The position numbers were made by a program, and so were the translations under genes. A stretch of DNA of 64,000 nucleotides from Uloborus plumipes (Eukaryota > Arthropoda > Arachnida > Araneae > Uloboridae), in NCBI GenBank assembly GCA_038373865.1, contig JAXGGA010004469.1:24099-88098 (forward strand). The letters run 5' to 3'. Under the pieces are notes generated by a model. The model had not been told where the DNA came from and did not search any database. It saw nothing but the letters and a program-made list of their open reading frames with translations. Below, one piece after another: positions 11,009 through 23,820 of the stretch; position 1 is the first letter of the stretch; the number at the start of each line of letters is the position of its first letter.

Positions 11009-13106
11009 CCTCGCTTAGGAAAACATGTATTCTTAGACCTCATTCTCTCTTTTTTTTTAAATTCAAATAATAACTTGAGATAAGTCATGGATGAAAATGA
11101 TTTTTGATGATATACATTGTTTTCGATTTGAATTGGGTGTTTTGAGCATAATTTAAGACAGAAGTATGTCTTTTAAAATAATTTCATTTCACTTGTGAAT
11201 TTGCAAGTATGAGGAATTTATAATGATCCACCCAAGTCAGTTATTCATGCTGGTGTTTGGGAAAAATAATCTACTGTCAGTATGAAATTTGAATTGATTT
11301 TGGCATGTAACTTTGGCTGGAATTATCTATTACATATATGTATGTTAGCTATGTATGCTTTAATTAACTTTCCATTTGTTATAATAAATGTGAACTGTGA
11401 TTTTGTACTACTAAGTTCATGTAATTGTTAGCAATAAATGTATGTATATCTGTCTGTGTTTGTTGAAAATTGTACACAAAGCAGTTTTTAATCAATTTTT
11501 ACTGATTTTGTTCAAGTTTGAATGTATTGAGCCTCAGTTTTCAATTAATTTCTTCATTTCAAATTTAAATCTGACAAAACTGAGAATGTTAATAGCAAAC
11601 AAATAATATTCATCTTTGATTTCGTACCCTTGAACTCAAAACATAAATATTTAGCTTGAGTAAGTGAATACCAGAAGTAGACAAGCAATGTAGTAGAATG
11701 GTTGTGTAGCTTTGGCTGTGTGTGAGATACTTCGGGAAATATGCATCACTTAAATGAGAATCAAATCTTAAATTGCGTTTAAAAAAATCGAGCTATAACC
11801 TAGGATAATTTTTATGTTGTCATAAATGGTATGCTATTTTGTTTGATTTAGAAACCTGGTGCTTTTCTGCTAACTAGCTAGTAAATAATAACACTAGTGA
11901 GCTGTGAAGCCAGGATTGGCATGATCTTAAGTCAGTTGGTTATAAAAAAAATTAATAATACATGCTAAAATGTCACTATGGAGTCAAGCTCATGTTCTTA
12001 CCTTGTAGGAAAAAGATCATCTAAATAAAACTTAAATCCTATTATGAAAATGGTGAAATGCAGTTGCCCTCATTAATAACTAGGGTTGGAAATTTTGCCA
12101 GTAAAATGGTATTTGGTACACTGGTAAAAACTGGCAAAAACTAGAAAAAATTTCCGTATATCTAAAAATATGCTAAAAAACAATATAATTTTTTACATAA
12201 TAGAATTGAGAGTCAAATCAGAAAAGCAAATTAAAATTTCATTGATATTAATTAAATAAGTAAAATATTTAAAAAATTTTCAGCAAAAAAAAAAAAAAAA
12301 AATCTTGAAATAGATTGGAAAAAATGTTTCAAAACTTGTTTTTGCTATTCAGTATTGAAAAAACAAATATGTATTCTGATTCTAGTGGAGAAAATGTTAT
12401 TGAATTTGAGTTTACTATTTTATGAACTTTTTATCATTTGGTTACCTACAGTTTCATACTAGTTAAACTATGTTTTCATCTCATTTCAGAGCAACAATCA
12501 AACATTTAAGCCTCAGGACAGTAAGATAGCCAAGCCAGTCATATCGTAAGGTCATTAGGAGAAAATTGCACTCCAGTCCCCTTCAGTACAGATTGCCCAG
12601 TGAATGCATTTTCAAATAAATGGTCATTGCTTTAGTTGCTTTTTGGTATAATTTGCATCGAATATGACCTAGTGAACCCCCGCCCCCTCCCCCCAGCTCA
12701 ACCTGGAAGAATTCAAAATGGCAGGTCAGAACATAGCATACTGTCACTGTGAGATGATGATGTAAATACTAGTTATAGTTTCTCTACACAAATTTATATT
12801 GCTTTTATAGCGTAGAAGACTTTCCTAAGACAGAAAGATAAGAAATTGTTCTTAGTTACAACTGCACATTGCACAATAATAGATAAAATGTTCACTTAAA
12901 GTAGAAATGAAACCATTTTTAAACATAATAAAATATATCATTTTAATCATAATAAGAAAATTTAATTTAAGTTATCAATATTTAAAAGTAAAAACATAGA
13001 TAATTTTGTATTTTAATAACTAAAAGTACCTAAATTAAACACTAAATCCTTATACGCAATATTAAAAACACAAAAAAAAATTTTTTTTGCACTTAATAAT
13101 GTGAAA
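11009..13106. other. AT-rich intergenic DNA, no gene seen
   Basis: No supported exon, RNA gene or complete repeat. Around 12083-12150 the sequence AGGGTTGGAAATTTTGCC looks like one end of a hAT-type element, but its partner end was not found. Confidence 0.5.
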
Positions 13107-13362
13107 TACAGTAAATTCCCAATTATGCGGAATGAGGTGGCTCAGTGACTGCGGATAATCGAACAATAGGTAAAATAATGATAATGTATGCAATGGCTGA
13201 AAAAAGTATAACGCAACATGCACATTTAAGTTACTGGAAAAATGACAATATTTAATGCAAAAAATATATTGTGAAAAGCAAAAAGTGACCAATAATGCAC
13301 TTACATTTTTTGCATCACTAAATCCCCTGGATAATCCGAACTGATCAGGAGTTTTTTACTGT
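13107..13362. mobile_element. Degenerate pogo/Tigger-like MITE
   Basis: The left end TACAGTAAATTCCCAATTAT and the right end GGATAATCC..TTTTTTACTGT are imperfect inverted repeats of the CAGTAAACTCCC/ATTATCC type common in pogo/Tigger-derived MITEs with TA targets. About 255 bp and non-coding. Related ends occur at 58066-58436. Confidence 0.55.
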
Positions 13363-14146
13363 CCTTAAATACTTTTTCAAAGTATAGTCTTAAATAAATT
13401 TATTTCAAAGTATGGATTAAAGTGGAGACTGACATGTGTTACATTTTATATTTAATAGCAGTGTTAAGTCGTTTATTATTCTTGGAGCAAATTGCACAGC
13501 TCCGTTTAAGTTTTCTCCCATCTTTTTCAGCGCACAATTTTAAAAAGTAACTACTATATGAAGAACTTCAATAACCTATAGTCATTTCACAGTCACCATC
13601 AGAAAGATTCATAGAGGTATCATTCATTACTTTAGATCTATCTTCCTCAGCAAGATAATGTGGTATTTCAGCATGTCTACACAAATAGATCTAAAGTACT
13701 AGAATATCTTTTGTAAAATCTCATCCTGGAATAAAATTGAAATTTTCATTAGTTTCTACAAAATGGATTACATTTTAGAAACATTATTAAATTTAACAAA
13801 ACCTGAACTGTTACACCTATAACTCCATTAAAGGGAAAATTACTTTCAAAGAAATTCCCAGCCTGTTTATGTTAAAAAATGATTAAAATCTTTTATTTTA
13901 TTTTAAATGGGGAAAGGAAGAAACATCAGTCTCAAATTTTTTCATACATCGTTCCACTCACCTTCTCATAAGAGGTTGAAAAACTGTTGCAATATATATT
14001 CACTGAATAACAGTATTCCGTATCTTTTACTTCTCAGATTAAGATTTATAGCTAATAAATGTAATTGTTGTTATTAAATATTTAAATGGTCAACTATAAA
14101 AATTAAATTGCGCTAAGTGACATATGTTATTTTGATTTTGTCTTGA

Positions 14147-14410
14147 AATTGAATCGTTTATTTCGAAAAGGTAACATCTCTATTTTGATCTCCTCTGTCT
14201 CTTTAGAAACTAAAACAGCGCACGGTTATATTTTTGAATGTCATAATCAATGAAAAAATGCCTTTAGTTAAGTACACAATTACTGCAATAATTTACCAAA
14301 TAACCATTGATTATGACATTCAAAAATATAACCGTGCGCTGTTTAATTTTCTAAAGAGACAGAGGAGATCATAATAGAGATGTTACCTTTTCGAAATAAA
14401 CGATTCAATT
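14147..14410. repeat. Foldback element with two 106-bp arms
   Basis: Arms at 14147-14252 and 14305-14410 are near-perfect inverted repeats, with a handful of mismatches, around a 52-bp spacer. Each arm starts AATTGAATCGTTTATTTCG and ends near CATAATCAATG. A transcript would fold into a long hairpin. No coding potential and no clear target duplication. Architecture resembles the 653-bp foldback at 59653-60305 but the sequences differ. Confidence 0.85.
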
Positions 14411-14615
14411 AAAGAAGCATTTTTAAAAAATTATATCATGCTGAAAATGAATCTTTTAGCACTCTGAAAAATTAATGGAATTTTTAAAAATGCTCAATTT
14501 TCCATTTGATAGTTAAAATTAGCTGGGAGTTTAAAGTTGTCATTATAAGTTGCAATATTCAAGGCATATAACAATAAATGCTTAAACTGATTGGGTGAAT
14601 TAAATTATTTGACAG

Positions 14616-15439
14616 CAGGGTGTAAAAAAAATCGGATTTTTTAAATTTAAATCCGATTTTTTTTATTTAAATCAGATTTTTTTTCAAAAAAATTAGAAAC
14701 TTCAGTTATTAATTTACATTTATGAGCGACTTACCTTTAAGTTTTTAAAAGTGCAAAAACACCTTTGACGTAAAGCTGCACCAAAAAACTAGGATGTAAA
14801 ACCTTATTCAATGCAAATACATATGATTCTAATCATTTTCAATATCAACAAAATTATGAAACACTGTACAGAAAAATTGAAGAAAATAAAGACATTAAGC
14901 TGCATGACATGAAATTTTAATAAAATGAGAAGTACAATGAAAAATTTATGTGCAACAATTTTAAAATTAATGACTTTTTCAACTGTAATGAAGAAAAAAA
15001 AATAATGGAATTCATATTCCATTACATCCACTGATAAGGACTGCCCCCCCCCCCCGCCCCCAAGTTGCAAATGCAAGGCATAAAAAATTCATCTTCTGTC
15101 TGGTTTTTGTTTTTTCTTTAACTGAAAGTGTATTACACACATCCAATCATGTCCCTCCTCCCTCAAATAAGCAAACTTCACCTGCCCTGCAGCTGCATGT
15201 ATTTTCTTGCTTTCACTTATTAGACAAAATAAATAGCACTATTTTGTGCATACATATTATTTGGACTGCAACCTCTGTGGAAGGGGGATGAGTAGGATTA
15301 CTTTTCCATATATTAGATGGAAATCAAAGCTCTAAAAGAAAATGGCAAAAATAATAAAATTGGGATTGTCCAATAGAATTTTATAAGGATTAACATAAAA
15401 AGTGATTTAAATCAATTGATTTAAATCATTGACACCCTG
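14616..15439. mobile_element. Non-autonomous hAT element (CAGGGTGT ends)
   Basis: Ends are CAGGGTGTAAAAAAAATC and its counterpart finishing GACACCCTG. They are flanked by an 8-bp duplication with one mismatch, TTTGACAG (14608-14615) and TTTGACAA (15440-15447), typical of hAT. The subterminal regions repeat TTTAAATC/GATTTAAA words on both sides. At 824 bp with no transposase domain it must be mobilised in trans. Confidence 0.8.
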
Positions 15440-17850
15440 TTTGACAAAGTGTAATTCATCATGAATATTGCATTTCATTTTTGTACTGAACCAAGCCGTA
15501 TAATGTAAAACTTCCGTTAACTTGTTACAAAATTAAAAGAAGCTCATATTTAATTTTTGGTACTTTTATAAAAATATCCAAGGATTTAATTAGAATCATG
15601 CATAAAGCAATATTTTTATGTAAAAAATAAAAATTAAAGATTCAACCTTTTGGGGTTAGGGGCACTCCAGTCATACCTTTTTATTAAGGAAAAATTCTTA
15701 ATTTGCTAAATGAAACTCTGAGTCTCAGCGGAAGATAAAACATTTGTCTTTAAGGATAAACCTTCTTCTAATGAAATAAATTTTTTATACAGCATGTGTT
15801 TAAATTGAATTAAAACATATGAGATAAGTTCTCTAAACTTCATGTAGATTTAAAGCCCCATATTGACAGAATTTCTTACAGATTTTCTGGAAAATTTGAT
15901 TGCAAATTTTCAATTGTAGCTATCAAATAAATTTTGCTAAGAATCATTTAAAAATAATTATTCTAAGTGTTCTAACTGTGACGCATCGAATGAACCAACA
16001 TCTCCAAAGATTTCAACTACAAAATAATAATATATTTCGTTTCTATACAAAAAAGCTTTGTTATGCATTTTTTCGCTTTACAATTAAATTTCAAACACTT
16101 CGGCACATAAAAGTCAATAATACAAAGTTAAAAATCATAAATACAAAGGAACATTGCAGTATATTTTGTGCATTGAAAAGACTTTCCTTGTAGCGCCAAA
16201 ACATGTATCTGCAGTGTTTCTGTTAATTTGTGCTTTTTAATGTTATATTATTTGCTTTTACAAAGGTATTTATTTATTTATAACTTTGGAACATTTTAAA
16301 CTAATTTTATTACATTGTCTCTACCTCTTCGGGAAGCAAAAAATTAATCACATGCTTCACCTGAACAGACAGATGCATAACAAACCAAACCAACTTTTTA
16401 AAATCGTGGTAAAAAGACATTAGGTATCATTGAAAAATGCATATTTGTTGCTTAAAAGACCAAATAAATCATGATAATATTTTACAAGTAGATTGTTTGT
16501 GGTAAATTTGAATCAATGTTTATTTCTTTACGTACAGATAAATGTTTTTAGCTGTTGAAAGGAAAAAAAACTTGCATAATGTGTTGCATATGATTTCAAT
16601 AGAAATGAATTTTTGCAACTCTTCTACTATAGCAATTTTTTTTTCTTTTCTTATATATCAAACTGTTTGGAGGTTTTTTTAAAGGGTATTTGAGTTAATA
16701 AATATAGATTTAATGAGTAACCAATTTACAATTGAATGGCCAGACCGGTTATTTTGAGCATAAAAGATACTCTTTTTTTTTTTTTTTTTTAACATCCCTT
16801 AGATGTGCTTTGGCTTTGTCTAAATGTTGATGAATATTTAAAACAAAACATTCATTTATCTTATTTTGTTTTTGAACAAATTTCAAGTACTATATACCTG
16901 GGACGGCCAACAGCAGTCAAAATAACCTTGAGAGTTCCTTTTTTATCTATTTTTATTGAATCATTCCATACAAAAGGTAGTAGAAGTAGTGATTTTAAAG
17001 GTGGGACCTCTTCAGTCATACCTTTTTTCATAGAAATAATCAGCTGCACACAGCTTTAGAAGTTTTTCTTTCTTGTTTTCTCAAAACGCGTATCACATTT
17101 CGTCTATTTGTTGGGTTTGAACTGAGTGTCTGTGAGAAATGTTTGGAATATCTTTTAGGTTTTTATCGAAATAGGGATACTACCAATTTTACCATCACTG
17201 TTTAATTTCTCTTTTCAATTCTGAGTGTAGAAATAGTAAGTAATATATTTCTGAGAGATTTTTTTTTTTTTTTTGATTTTCCTAATTTTCATAATATAAT
17301 TTCAATATTTTATAAAATTGCTTAGAACAAATTTTCATATTATTGTCAATAATATTACATTAACACATTGTTAATTATGTCAATTGGACATAAAAGTCTG
17401 CGTTGAGTACTCAAATTTAGGAGTGCTTTTAATTAAAAATTTTTAATAATTAGTAGCAATTTAATTCAAGTTTTTATTCTTTTTGAAAATTACAGATTAT
17501 CTAAAAGTATTGCGAAAGGAGAAAACTATTGCCACCTGAAAAATAATGCAACATTGTCTATGTGTATATTTATTGAAAATAGAAGTATTAATTTGTTAAA
17601 AACTTTATAGCAGTTGTGAGGATTGTCATAACTGTTAATAAAATTATTCATCATAGTTTCTTAGTGAAGGTATACTTTAAATAATAATACTTAAAAAATA
17701 TTTTTTCGGCCGATCAATCGGTGCATCCCGAATCGAAATGTTTACTGCATAAGTTATAATTTATATTGGTACTAATATAAAACACTTTTCTTGGCTATAT
17801 ATATTTTTATACTAGATTTACAGCGTTTTTAAAGAACATACACCATTGTT
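15440..17850. other. AT-rich intergenic DNA, one weak exon-like stretch
   Basis: Nothing recognised apart from a less AT-biased open stretch around 16861-17049, which can be read on either strand (see findings). The rest is AT-rich with T-runs near 16770 and 17262. Confidence 0.45.
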
Positions 17851-19210
17851 TAGGGTTGCCACAGGCTACTTAAATGCTACTTTTTTTGTCACAAGGCGAC
17901 TTTGGAGACTTTTTGATGCAAAAACTGGCTAAAAAGCAACCTCTTTTCATTAGAGCTACTTTTTCAGAGACTTTTTATTTTCCAAAGCAAGTTTTTATTC
18001 GAAAATAGATGAGTTTTTTCACCCTCTTTGTTGCTTATTTAATATTTTGAAACCCATATTTTTTGTTACACTACATTCCCATTTCATCATATTTTTCTTT
18101 AAAAATTTTTTCTCTTTATTTCGACTAAAAGCTTATTTAAAAATTTGTAATGAACACTCCATGACCAATTTGAACACCATCATTCTCTATGTTAACTTAG
18201 GGCAGTAGTCAAGTGCTGTATTGCCGGTTTTGCTTCAATTTTATCAAGTTCTACAATGTATGAAAAATATTTCTAATTGCTTTCAAAAAAATGAAGCACT
18301 AATTAAAATTATAATTTAGGGCCCTATCCCAGAAAAAAGTTGGTAGCATTCCACTTGAAATTGACGTCATTACTCCTTTGTCAAACCGTGTCACTGTGCA
18401 GAATCTTTATGTGGATATGGTTTGAGAGAGAAATTAAATTACATCATCAAACCGATGCAAAACTATTCTGTGTGAGAGTGCCCGAAAAAAGCTCTAAATT
18501 TCAAAAAATAGAATTTGAATTTTGCTTCTTTGCAATATTCAGCAGAAGTTTCTGTTATAGATGTCCTGATCGCAAATCGTATCAGCATTCAAAGTTCTGA
18601 AATTAGCGTTACATTGGTACCAGATGGGATAAAAAAGAGTACCTTAGGTTATGAAAGAATATTAAATAAAATGTTAACATAAATGAAAGCGACCCCCCCC
18701 CCCCACAAAAAAAGACGATTTGAGAAAAGTAGACAAAAATAATCAGAGTAAAAATTAAACTGGAAAATCAAGTTACAGGCAAAAGTACGCAGTACTCGTT
18801 AAAAGTGCTTCCATGCTTTTGAAGGCCTAGTTATTACAACAGAGAAATTTGTTATTATAAAGCTGATTCTTGTAACAGAAGACTTTAGAATTTTTTATGC
18901 TGATATTGCATTCTTGTAATAGCTATTTGCAGTGTTTTCTTGACAATTGCTTTACGTTGATTTTTCCTTGTAGTCTCATGAAAATAGTTCAGGTTATCAT
19001 AGAAAGTAGTTTAAATCTCTCGGAAAAAAGAGAGAGAACATTAAATAAAAAGAAAAATTAAACTTTTTACTGAACAAAATTTAAGCTAATTGAATGGAAT
19101 TAATAGTGGAAAATAAAATAAACTCCCTTTTTTCATAAGTTGTAGCAAAAGTTATATATTTTTTCCTTTGTATTAGCTCATTCATTTTAAGTCTATTAAG
19201 AATAAAGGTG

Positions 19211-20506
19211 TAGGGGAAGGTGTTGTACCTTGAGCCAGCATGCATTTCTCTTTTCAGAAAACACATAGCAGGCCAAAACCCATCCGTCTTTTTCAATTTG
19301 ACACTAGAGGACATTGTGTCTTTGTTTTATTCTTATAGCTTATGTGCATGCTAACAAAAGTTGAAAAAAAAATTTTGCCTACTTTTCAGTAAATTTTTTG
19401 TGATTTATGTTTTTTTGTTTTGTTGAAAACAGCAAGTAAAAAGTATAATTATTTATCTTTATTTTTGCAGTAATGATGTTTTGAAAATTTAACTTGCAAC
19501 CTCAGTAGCCATTTTCTTTTTTAAAATACCATGTGGCTGTACCTTAGGGCACTTAACTATGTTGTACCTAGGATCATTGTGTCATTGTGTGTATTGTGTC
19601 ATTAAACTAATAGAGCAACATATGTTTCTGCATCTCAGTCGACTACACTTGCTTCAACATCCATTTTATTATCTCCTGTTGCATTCTCTCCTCCAATGAT
19701 TAGACCCTTTCCAAAAGCAAAACTTAGGAAAACAATTTCTGGTGGAAGGAAACGTGGAAAAACTAGAATTTTAACAAACACTCCTGAGAAAGAACGGATT
19801 GAACAAAATAAGCATCAAACTATCAAAAAATTTGCGCAAAAAGAAATAATAGAATCAAGTTCTGAAAGCGATTTTGAGATACCATTTGCAGTTTCCAGTT
19901 TCCACGAAGTGAATATGATGCAATGCTAAAAGAAATTACTCAATACAAACAAAATAAAATTGTGAAAGACTTAACAGAAGGAAGATTTGTACTAACCAGA
20001 TTAGCAGGAAAGAAGAAAATTTCTTATTTTGTGGCAGAAGTTAGAAAAGATTTAGTTGGATGCGAATTAGAAATAAAATTTTACAAGCATTGTGGCAATA
20101 TAGAAAAATTCATCATAGAAATGGAATATATTTATGTCATTAATATTAATGACATTGAGATAGTGCTACCTCCACCAATTAAAACTGGACAATCAGAGCG
20201 CCAACTTTGCCAAATTTCTTTTGCTGTAGCTTTCAGAAAATATAGAATTTGCTTTTAATTCATTTTTTTAAAGTTGGTCCAAGGTACGACGCTATGTGGC
20301 CCAAGGTACAGCACCATGTTGCACCTTGGACCATTTTGCATTTTCTTACTTTATTACATTTTACCACTTTATTTTAACTATTTTCTTTAAAGCAAATATA
20401 TTTTTTAGAAGAGTGTTTCCATATAAAAAAAACTGAATATACAAGTGAAATTCGTACCAAAAAACAGCTCCGAAAATAAGTGGCCCAAGGTACAACACCT
20501 TCCCTA
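19211..20506 (+). mobile_element. Internally deleted pogo/Tigger-like transposon
   Basis: The ends are TAGGGGAAGGTGTTGTACCT (19211) and, on the other strand, TATAGGGAAGGTGTTGTACC near 20506, with TA at the junctions. The TACCTTGG or TACCTAGG word recurs internally near 19540, 19563, 20280, 20300 and 20320. It keeps only the C-terminal end of a transposase. About 1.3 kb. Confidence 0.75.
19600..20258 (+). pseudogene. C-terminal remnant of a pogo-type transposase
   Basis: A frame running into RPFPKAKLRKTISGGRKRGK and TRILTNTPEKERIE matches the basic linker after the DDE domain of pogo/Tigger/Jerky-type transposases. After a frameshift near 19923 the next frame gives GRFVLTRLAGKKKISYFVAE, the small beta-rich C-terminal segment (usual form VLVKF.GKKK..HYVG.I) found in arthropod members. 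The DNA-binding and catalytic DDE domains are absent. It cannot be an active transposase. Confidence 0.7.
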
Positions 20507-20646
20507 TATTTTTTGCTATTCAGGCCCATCATTTCGGGGTTGAGAGGGGGTCAATTTCCCACCTCCGCCCTGACCCAGGGAAATCAATGTATTTACATGT
20601 AAGTGGGAATGCTTTTTGCCATTTTTTGGTAAATTTGCATTGTTTG

Positions 20647-21409
20647 CAGGGTTGCAAAAAACCCACCCGAGTTTTTTTGGGTAAAACCCACTAAAAATCC
20701 CAATAAAACCCGCACAACAGCGGGTTTTATTGGGTTTTTAAAATTAGTGAGGTTTATTTCATATTCAGCATTTTTTATATTAGATTTTATCCATTGTATT
20801 TAAAAAAGTTACCCTACCTATTGAAACTTATACGTCTACCCATGAAATGTATATATTAAGGCAATTTCTTTTCTGCCGATGCCAATGATTGTTTTGTTTA
20901 CAGTTGGCAATGGCCTCGAGTACTATTACGGGAAAAGAAGATAATGTTACAAAATTCATTTTAAAATATTACATCTTCATCCTAATAACTACGAAAATTG
21001 TGCACAAATTATTACTAAATATCGTTACATTTCATTATTTTTTTTTACATTTATCTATGATGTAACTTGGGTGGTGGTGGCATAATAATAAAGTGTAAAC
21101 TAATCCTTTAAAGTAATTTTCAAATGTTATTTGTTACTTTGTCTTTTATGATGATTTATTTACATTATTTAAATGTAAATTAATTGCATATTAAATTAAT
21201 TACGACAAAAATAAAAATCAGCATTCTTAATTAATTCTTTTTTAAACATAGAAATCCTCCCCCCCCCCCACCTTTTCCTTTTTCAACAAGCAAAAGAAAT
21301 AATAAATCTAAAAAAACCCATTAAAAGCCAATAAAACCCTAAGAAACCCAATAAAACCCGCCAGGGTTGGGTTTAAAAAAAAAAAAAAACCGGGTTTTTT
21401 GCAACCCTG
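20647..21409. mobile_element. Non-autonomous hAT-like element (CAGGGTTGCAAAAAACCC ends)
   Basis: Perfect terminal inverted repeats of at least 18 bp, CAGGGTTGCAAAAAACCC and GGGTTTTTTGCAACCCTG. Flanks ATTGTTTG (20639-20646) and ATTGTGTA (21410-21417) match at six of eight positions, as in an aged hAT duplication. AAACCCAATAAAACCC words are repeated inside both ends. Non-coding. Degraded GGGTTTT-rich DNA at 22090-22190 and 23405-23520 may be related. Confidence 0.75.
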
Positions 21410-21681
21410 ATTGTGTATACACTCTTTGCCCCCCCCCCTACCCCCCACCCCCTGGAAAAATTCGAAATGACGGTCCTCTTGCTATTGTATGATATTTCAA
21501 CCCACAGTTTGTTTATTACCACATTTATCTAATCATATAAATGCATCTTTCTTGTCTTTGTAACTTTTTTGATTCCTCAAGCTACTTTTTTGAAATTTTT
21601 AGACTGCTTTTTTGCAACTTTTTTGAAATTTTTAGGCTACTTTTGCTACTTTTTTATTGCATTTTTCCTGTGGCAACCCTG

Positions 21682-23637
21682 TTGTTGTTTTTTAATGAAC
21701 AGGCCAATGCTGACTGTTCTAAGTAAAAAGGAATATCAGCTGTTCTAAAGTTAAATAGGTTGAGTCATTTCAGGGAAAATAAAATATAAATAAACTGATA
21801 AAGTTTATTTAAGCCAGTGTTGATTTTTGTGGGTGATAAATTGGCTTCCTCTTAAATTACGTGCAGCAATATCTTTTAATGGGTATTATTTGGTCACTTT
21901 TCCATTATTTTGAAGACTAAATTGCTTAAGGGGTTGTCAATCTTTCTTCAATGTAGAGTCATTTTTTTCTAAATGGGATATATTATTTCTTTTGAAATTT
22001 TTGCGTACATCACTAATATTAGAAAAAATATGATAATCTGTTGTTGAATACGTATGTGTCGTGAAACCAAAACATTCATTTTACATAGGAACAAAACCAA
22101 GGTTTAAAAAACCAGTGTTTTTTCAAAAAACCCCAGCTTAGTTGGGTTTTAATGGGCTGTTTTGGGTTTTAGATGGGTTTAAGATGCTATTTGTAATAAC
22201 AGTTTGCAGAAGAAAATAATTCTTGATATTTCAGTATTCGAGTTAACTAAACTTATCAAAGCCCATCACACAAGATCTAATGTAGTCTTAGGATGCAACT
22301 GGAGTTATGTGTATAAAATTATACTAGTAATTGAAAATCCCTTCATTTAATTCATTCTTGGTGTTCATATACAGACATAGATAAAATTTAAAACTGTCTG
22401 CAAACTCAAACACTTTTGCAAGAATTTTTTACATAAAAATACTGTACTTTCGAGTCTTATAGCTTCCAACAGCAGAAACGTAAAGTTGAAAGCAAGAATC
22501 ATTAGGCTATGCAGTCAGCATGTTTTTTCAATAATTTATTCCTTTTTCAGTATTAGTTTAGAACACCTCAAAACTGGGGACCAATATGTTTCCCTTGCTT
22601 GTGGAAGAAAGTGTAAGACTACAGAAATATGCAAATATGTTTACAAAACATAAACATTTTATCAGTTTATCAGCGTTCATTTGTTCATCTATATTATCAA
22701 GGTTTTTTTTTTCTTAAAAAATTCCTAGACAAACTAAATAAAGTTTTAAAAATTAACTAAGTTTAAATTGAACTCAGTGCTCTTGAAGCATGAAGTCTCT
22801 CATGGCATAAATAGTACAAAGTTTAAATGCATTCTACAATATGACAATTTAAGTGGTGTCATTGAATAGATTCAAATCGAATAAACTTCTTAACTCAGTT
22901 GGCTAGAGAAATTAGATTTCAAATTACCTATTAAAAATCTTTGCAGCAAATAATCTACTCAATTGGCTAAATGACTGAAGAAAGGGTAACTTGAAAGGAA
23001 AATTCCGTACATTATCGCTATGAAGGGCAAATTATCTATCAAGGCTATAGGTAGCCAGATGTATTTGCATAGCATTCAAGACTCGCATTTCATTTCGTCA
23101 CCATACTGAGAGTGATTCTTCACTATATTCTTTATAAAATAAATTTATTGATTGAATACAAAAATTAATTTTTGATTGACTCTTCTTGAAAGTGTTATCA
23201 CCTTAGAAATTTAAATAAGTTATTATTTTACAAAAGGAAATAAAATATAAAACTTGACATATTTTGTTGGTAGCTTATTTTTCTTTGTTCAAATAAAAAT
23301 ATTAGAGACAATTAAAAAACTAATATATAATTAAAGAGATATTTCCAAGAAATATTCACCAAAAATAATGCCCGTATATGGGTGGAAGAAAAAATTATGC
23401 TTTGAGCCTGAAAAGTTGGCTCACTTAATAAAACCAAAAAAAGCCTACTTCGCCACGGTTTTTTAAGTGAACTTTTCAAAAGAACCCGTCCCCGTTTTTA
23501 TGGGTTTGTGGGTGGATTTAAAACTGTCTGAACAGATAATTCAGCATTTTAATGAAAGTGAATAAACCTTTTTATAACTAATTAAATAAACCGAGTAATA
23601 AAACAGATTTTTCATTGGATTGTATGACTTTGCTAAA
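21682..23637. other. AT-rich intergenic or TBCA intron DNA, degraded repeats
   Basis: No exon recognised. AAACCC/GGGTTT-rich patches at 22090-22190 and 23405-23520 look like worn copies of the hAT-like family at 20647-21409, without matched ends. Confidence 0.45.
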
Positions 23638-23820
23638 TATAGTAGAGTCTCGATAACTCGAAATCTTATAACTCAAATACTTCTTTGTTTCGAAGTTTTT
23701 ATGGAGTCCCTAAGCTCTTAAGAAAGCTGTTAGAACTTCCTGTAACTCGAACTCAACTACCAATAACTCTAAGCTTTTAGCTAGTTCTTTGGGACTTGGA
23801 GTTATTGAGACTCAACTATA
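23638..23820. mobile_element. 183-bp MITE with TATAGTAGAGTCTCGATAAC ends
   Basis: The left end TATAGTAGAGTCTCGATAAC pairs with the right end GTTATTGAGACTCAACTATA (three mismatches in 20). TA-bounded termini and the AACTCGAA wording are typical of pogo/Tigger-derived MITEs in animals. Non-coding. Confidence 0.75.

Larger units (their letters stand above)
17851..21681. mobile_element. hAT-like element carrying two nested insertions
   Basis: The left end TAGGGTTGCCACAGG (17851) and the right end CCTGTGGCAACCCTG (to 21681) are inverted repeats. Both subterminal regions repeat GGCTACTTTTTT-type words. The interior is occupied by a pogo-like element (19211-20506) and a second hAT-like element (20647-21409). 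The flanks share TTGTT but not a clean 8-bp duplication. No hAT transposase remains. Confidence 0.65.

Noticed and set aside
12083..12540. hAT element starting AGGGTTGGAAATTTTGCC
   Set aside because: No matching opposite end could be found, so the call is not supported.
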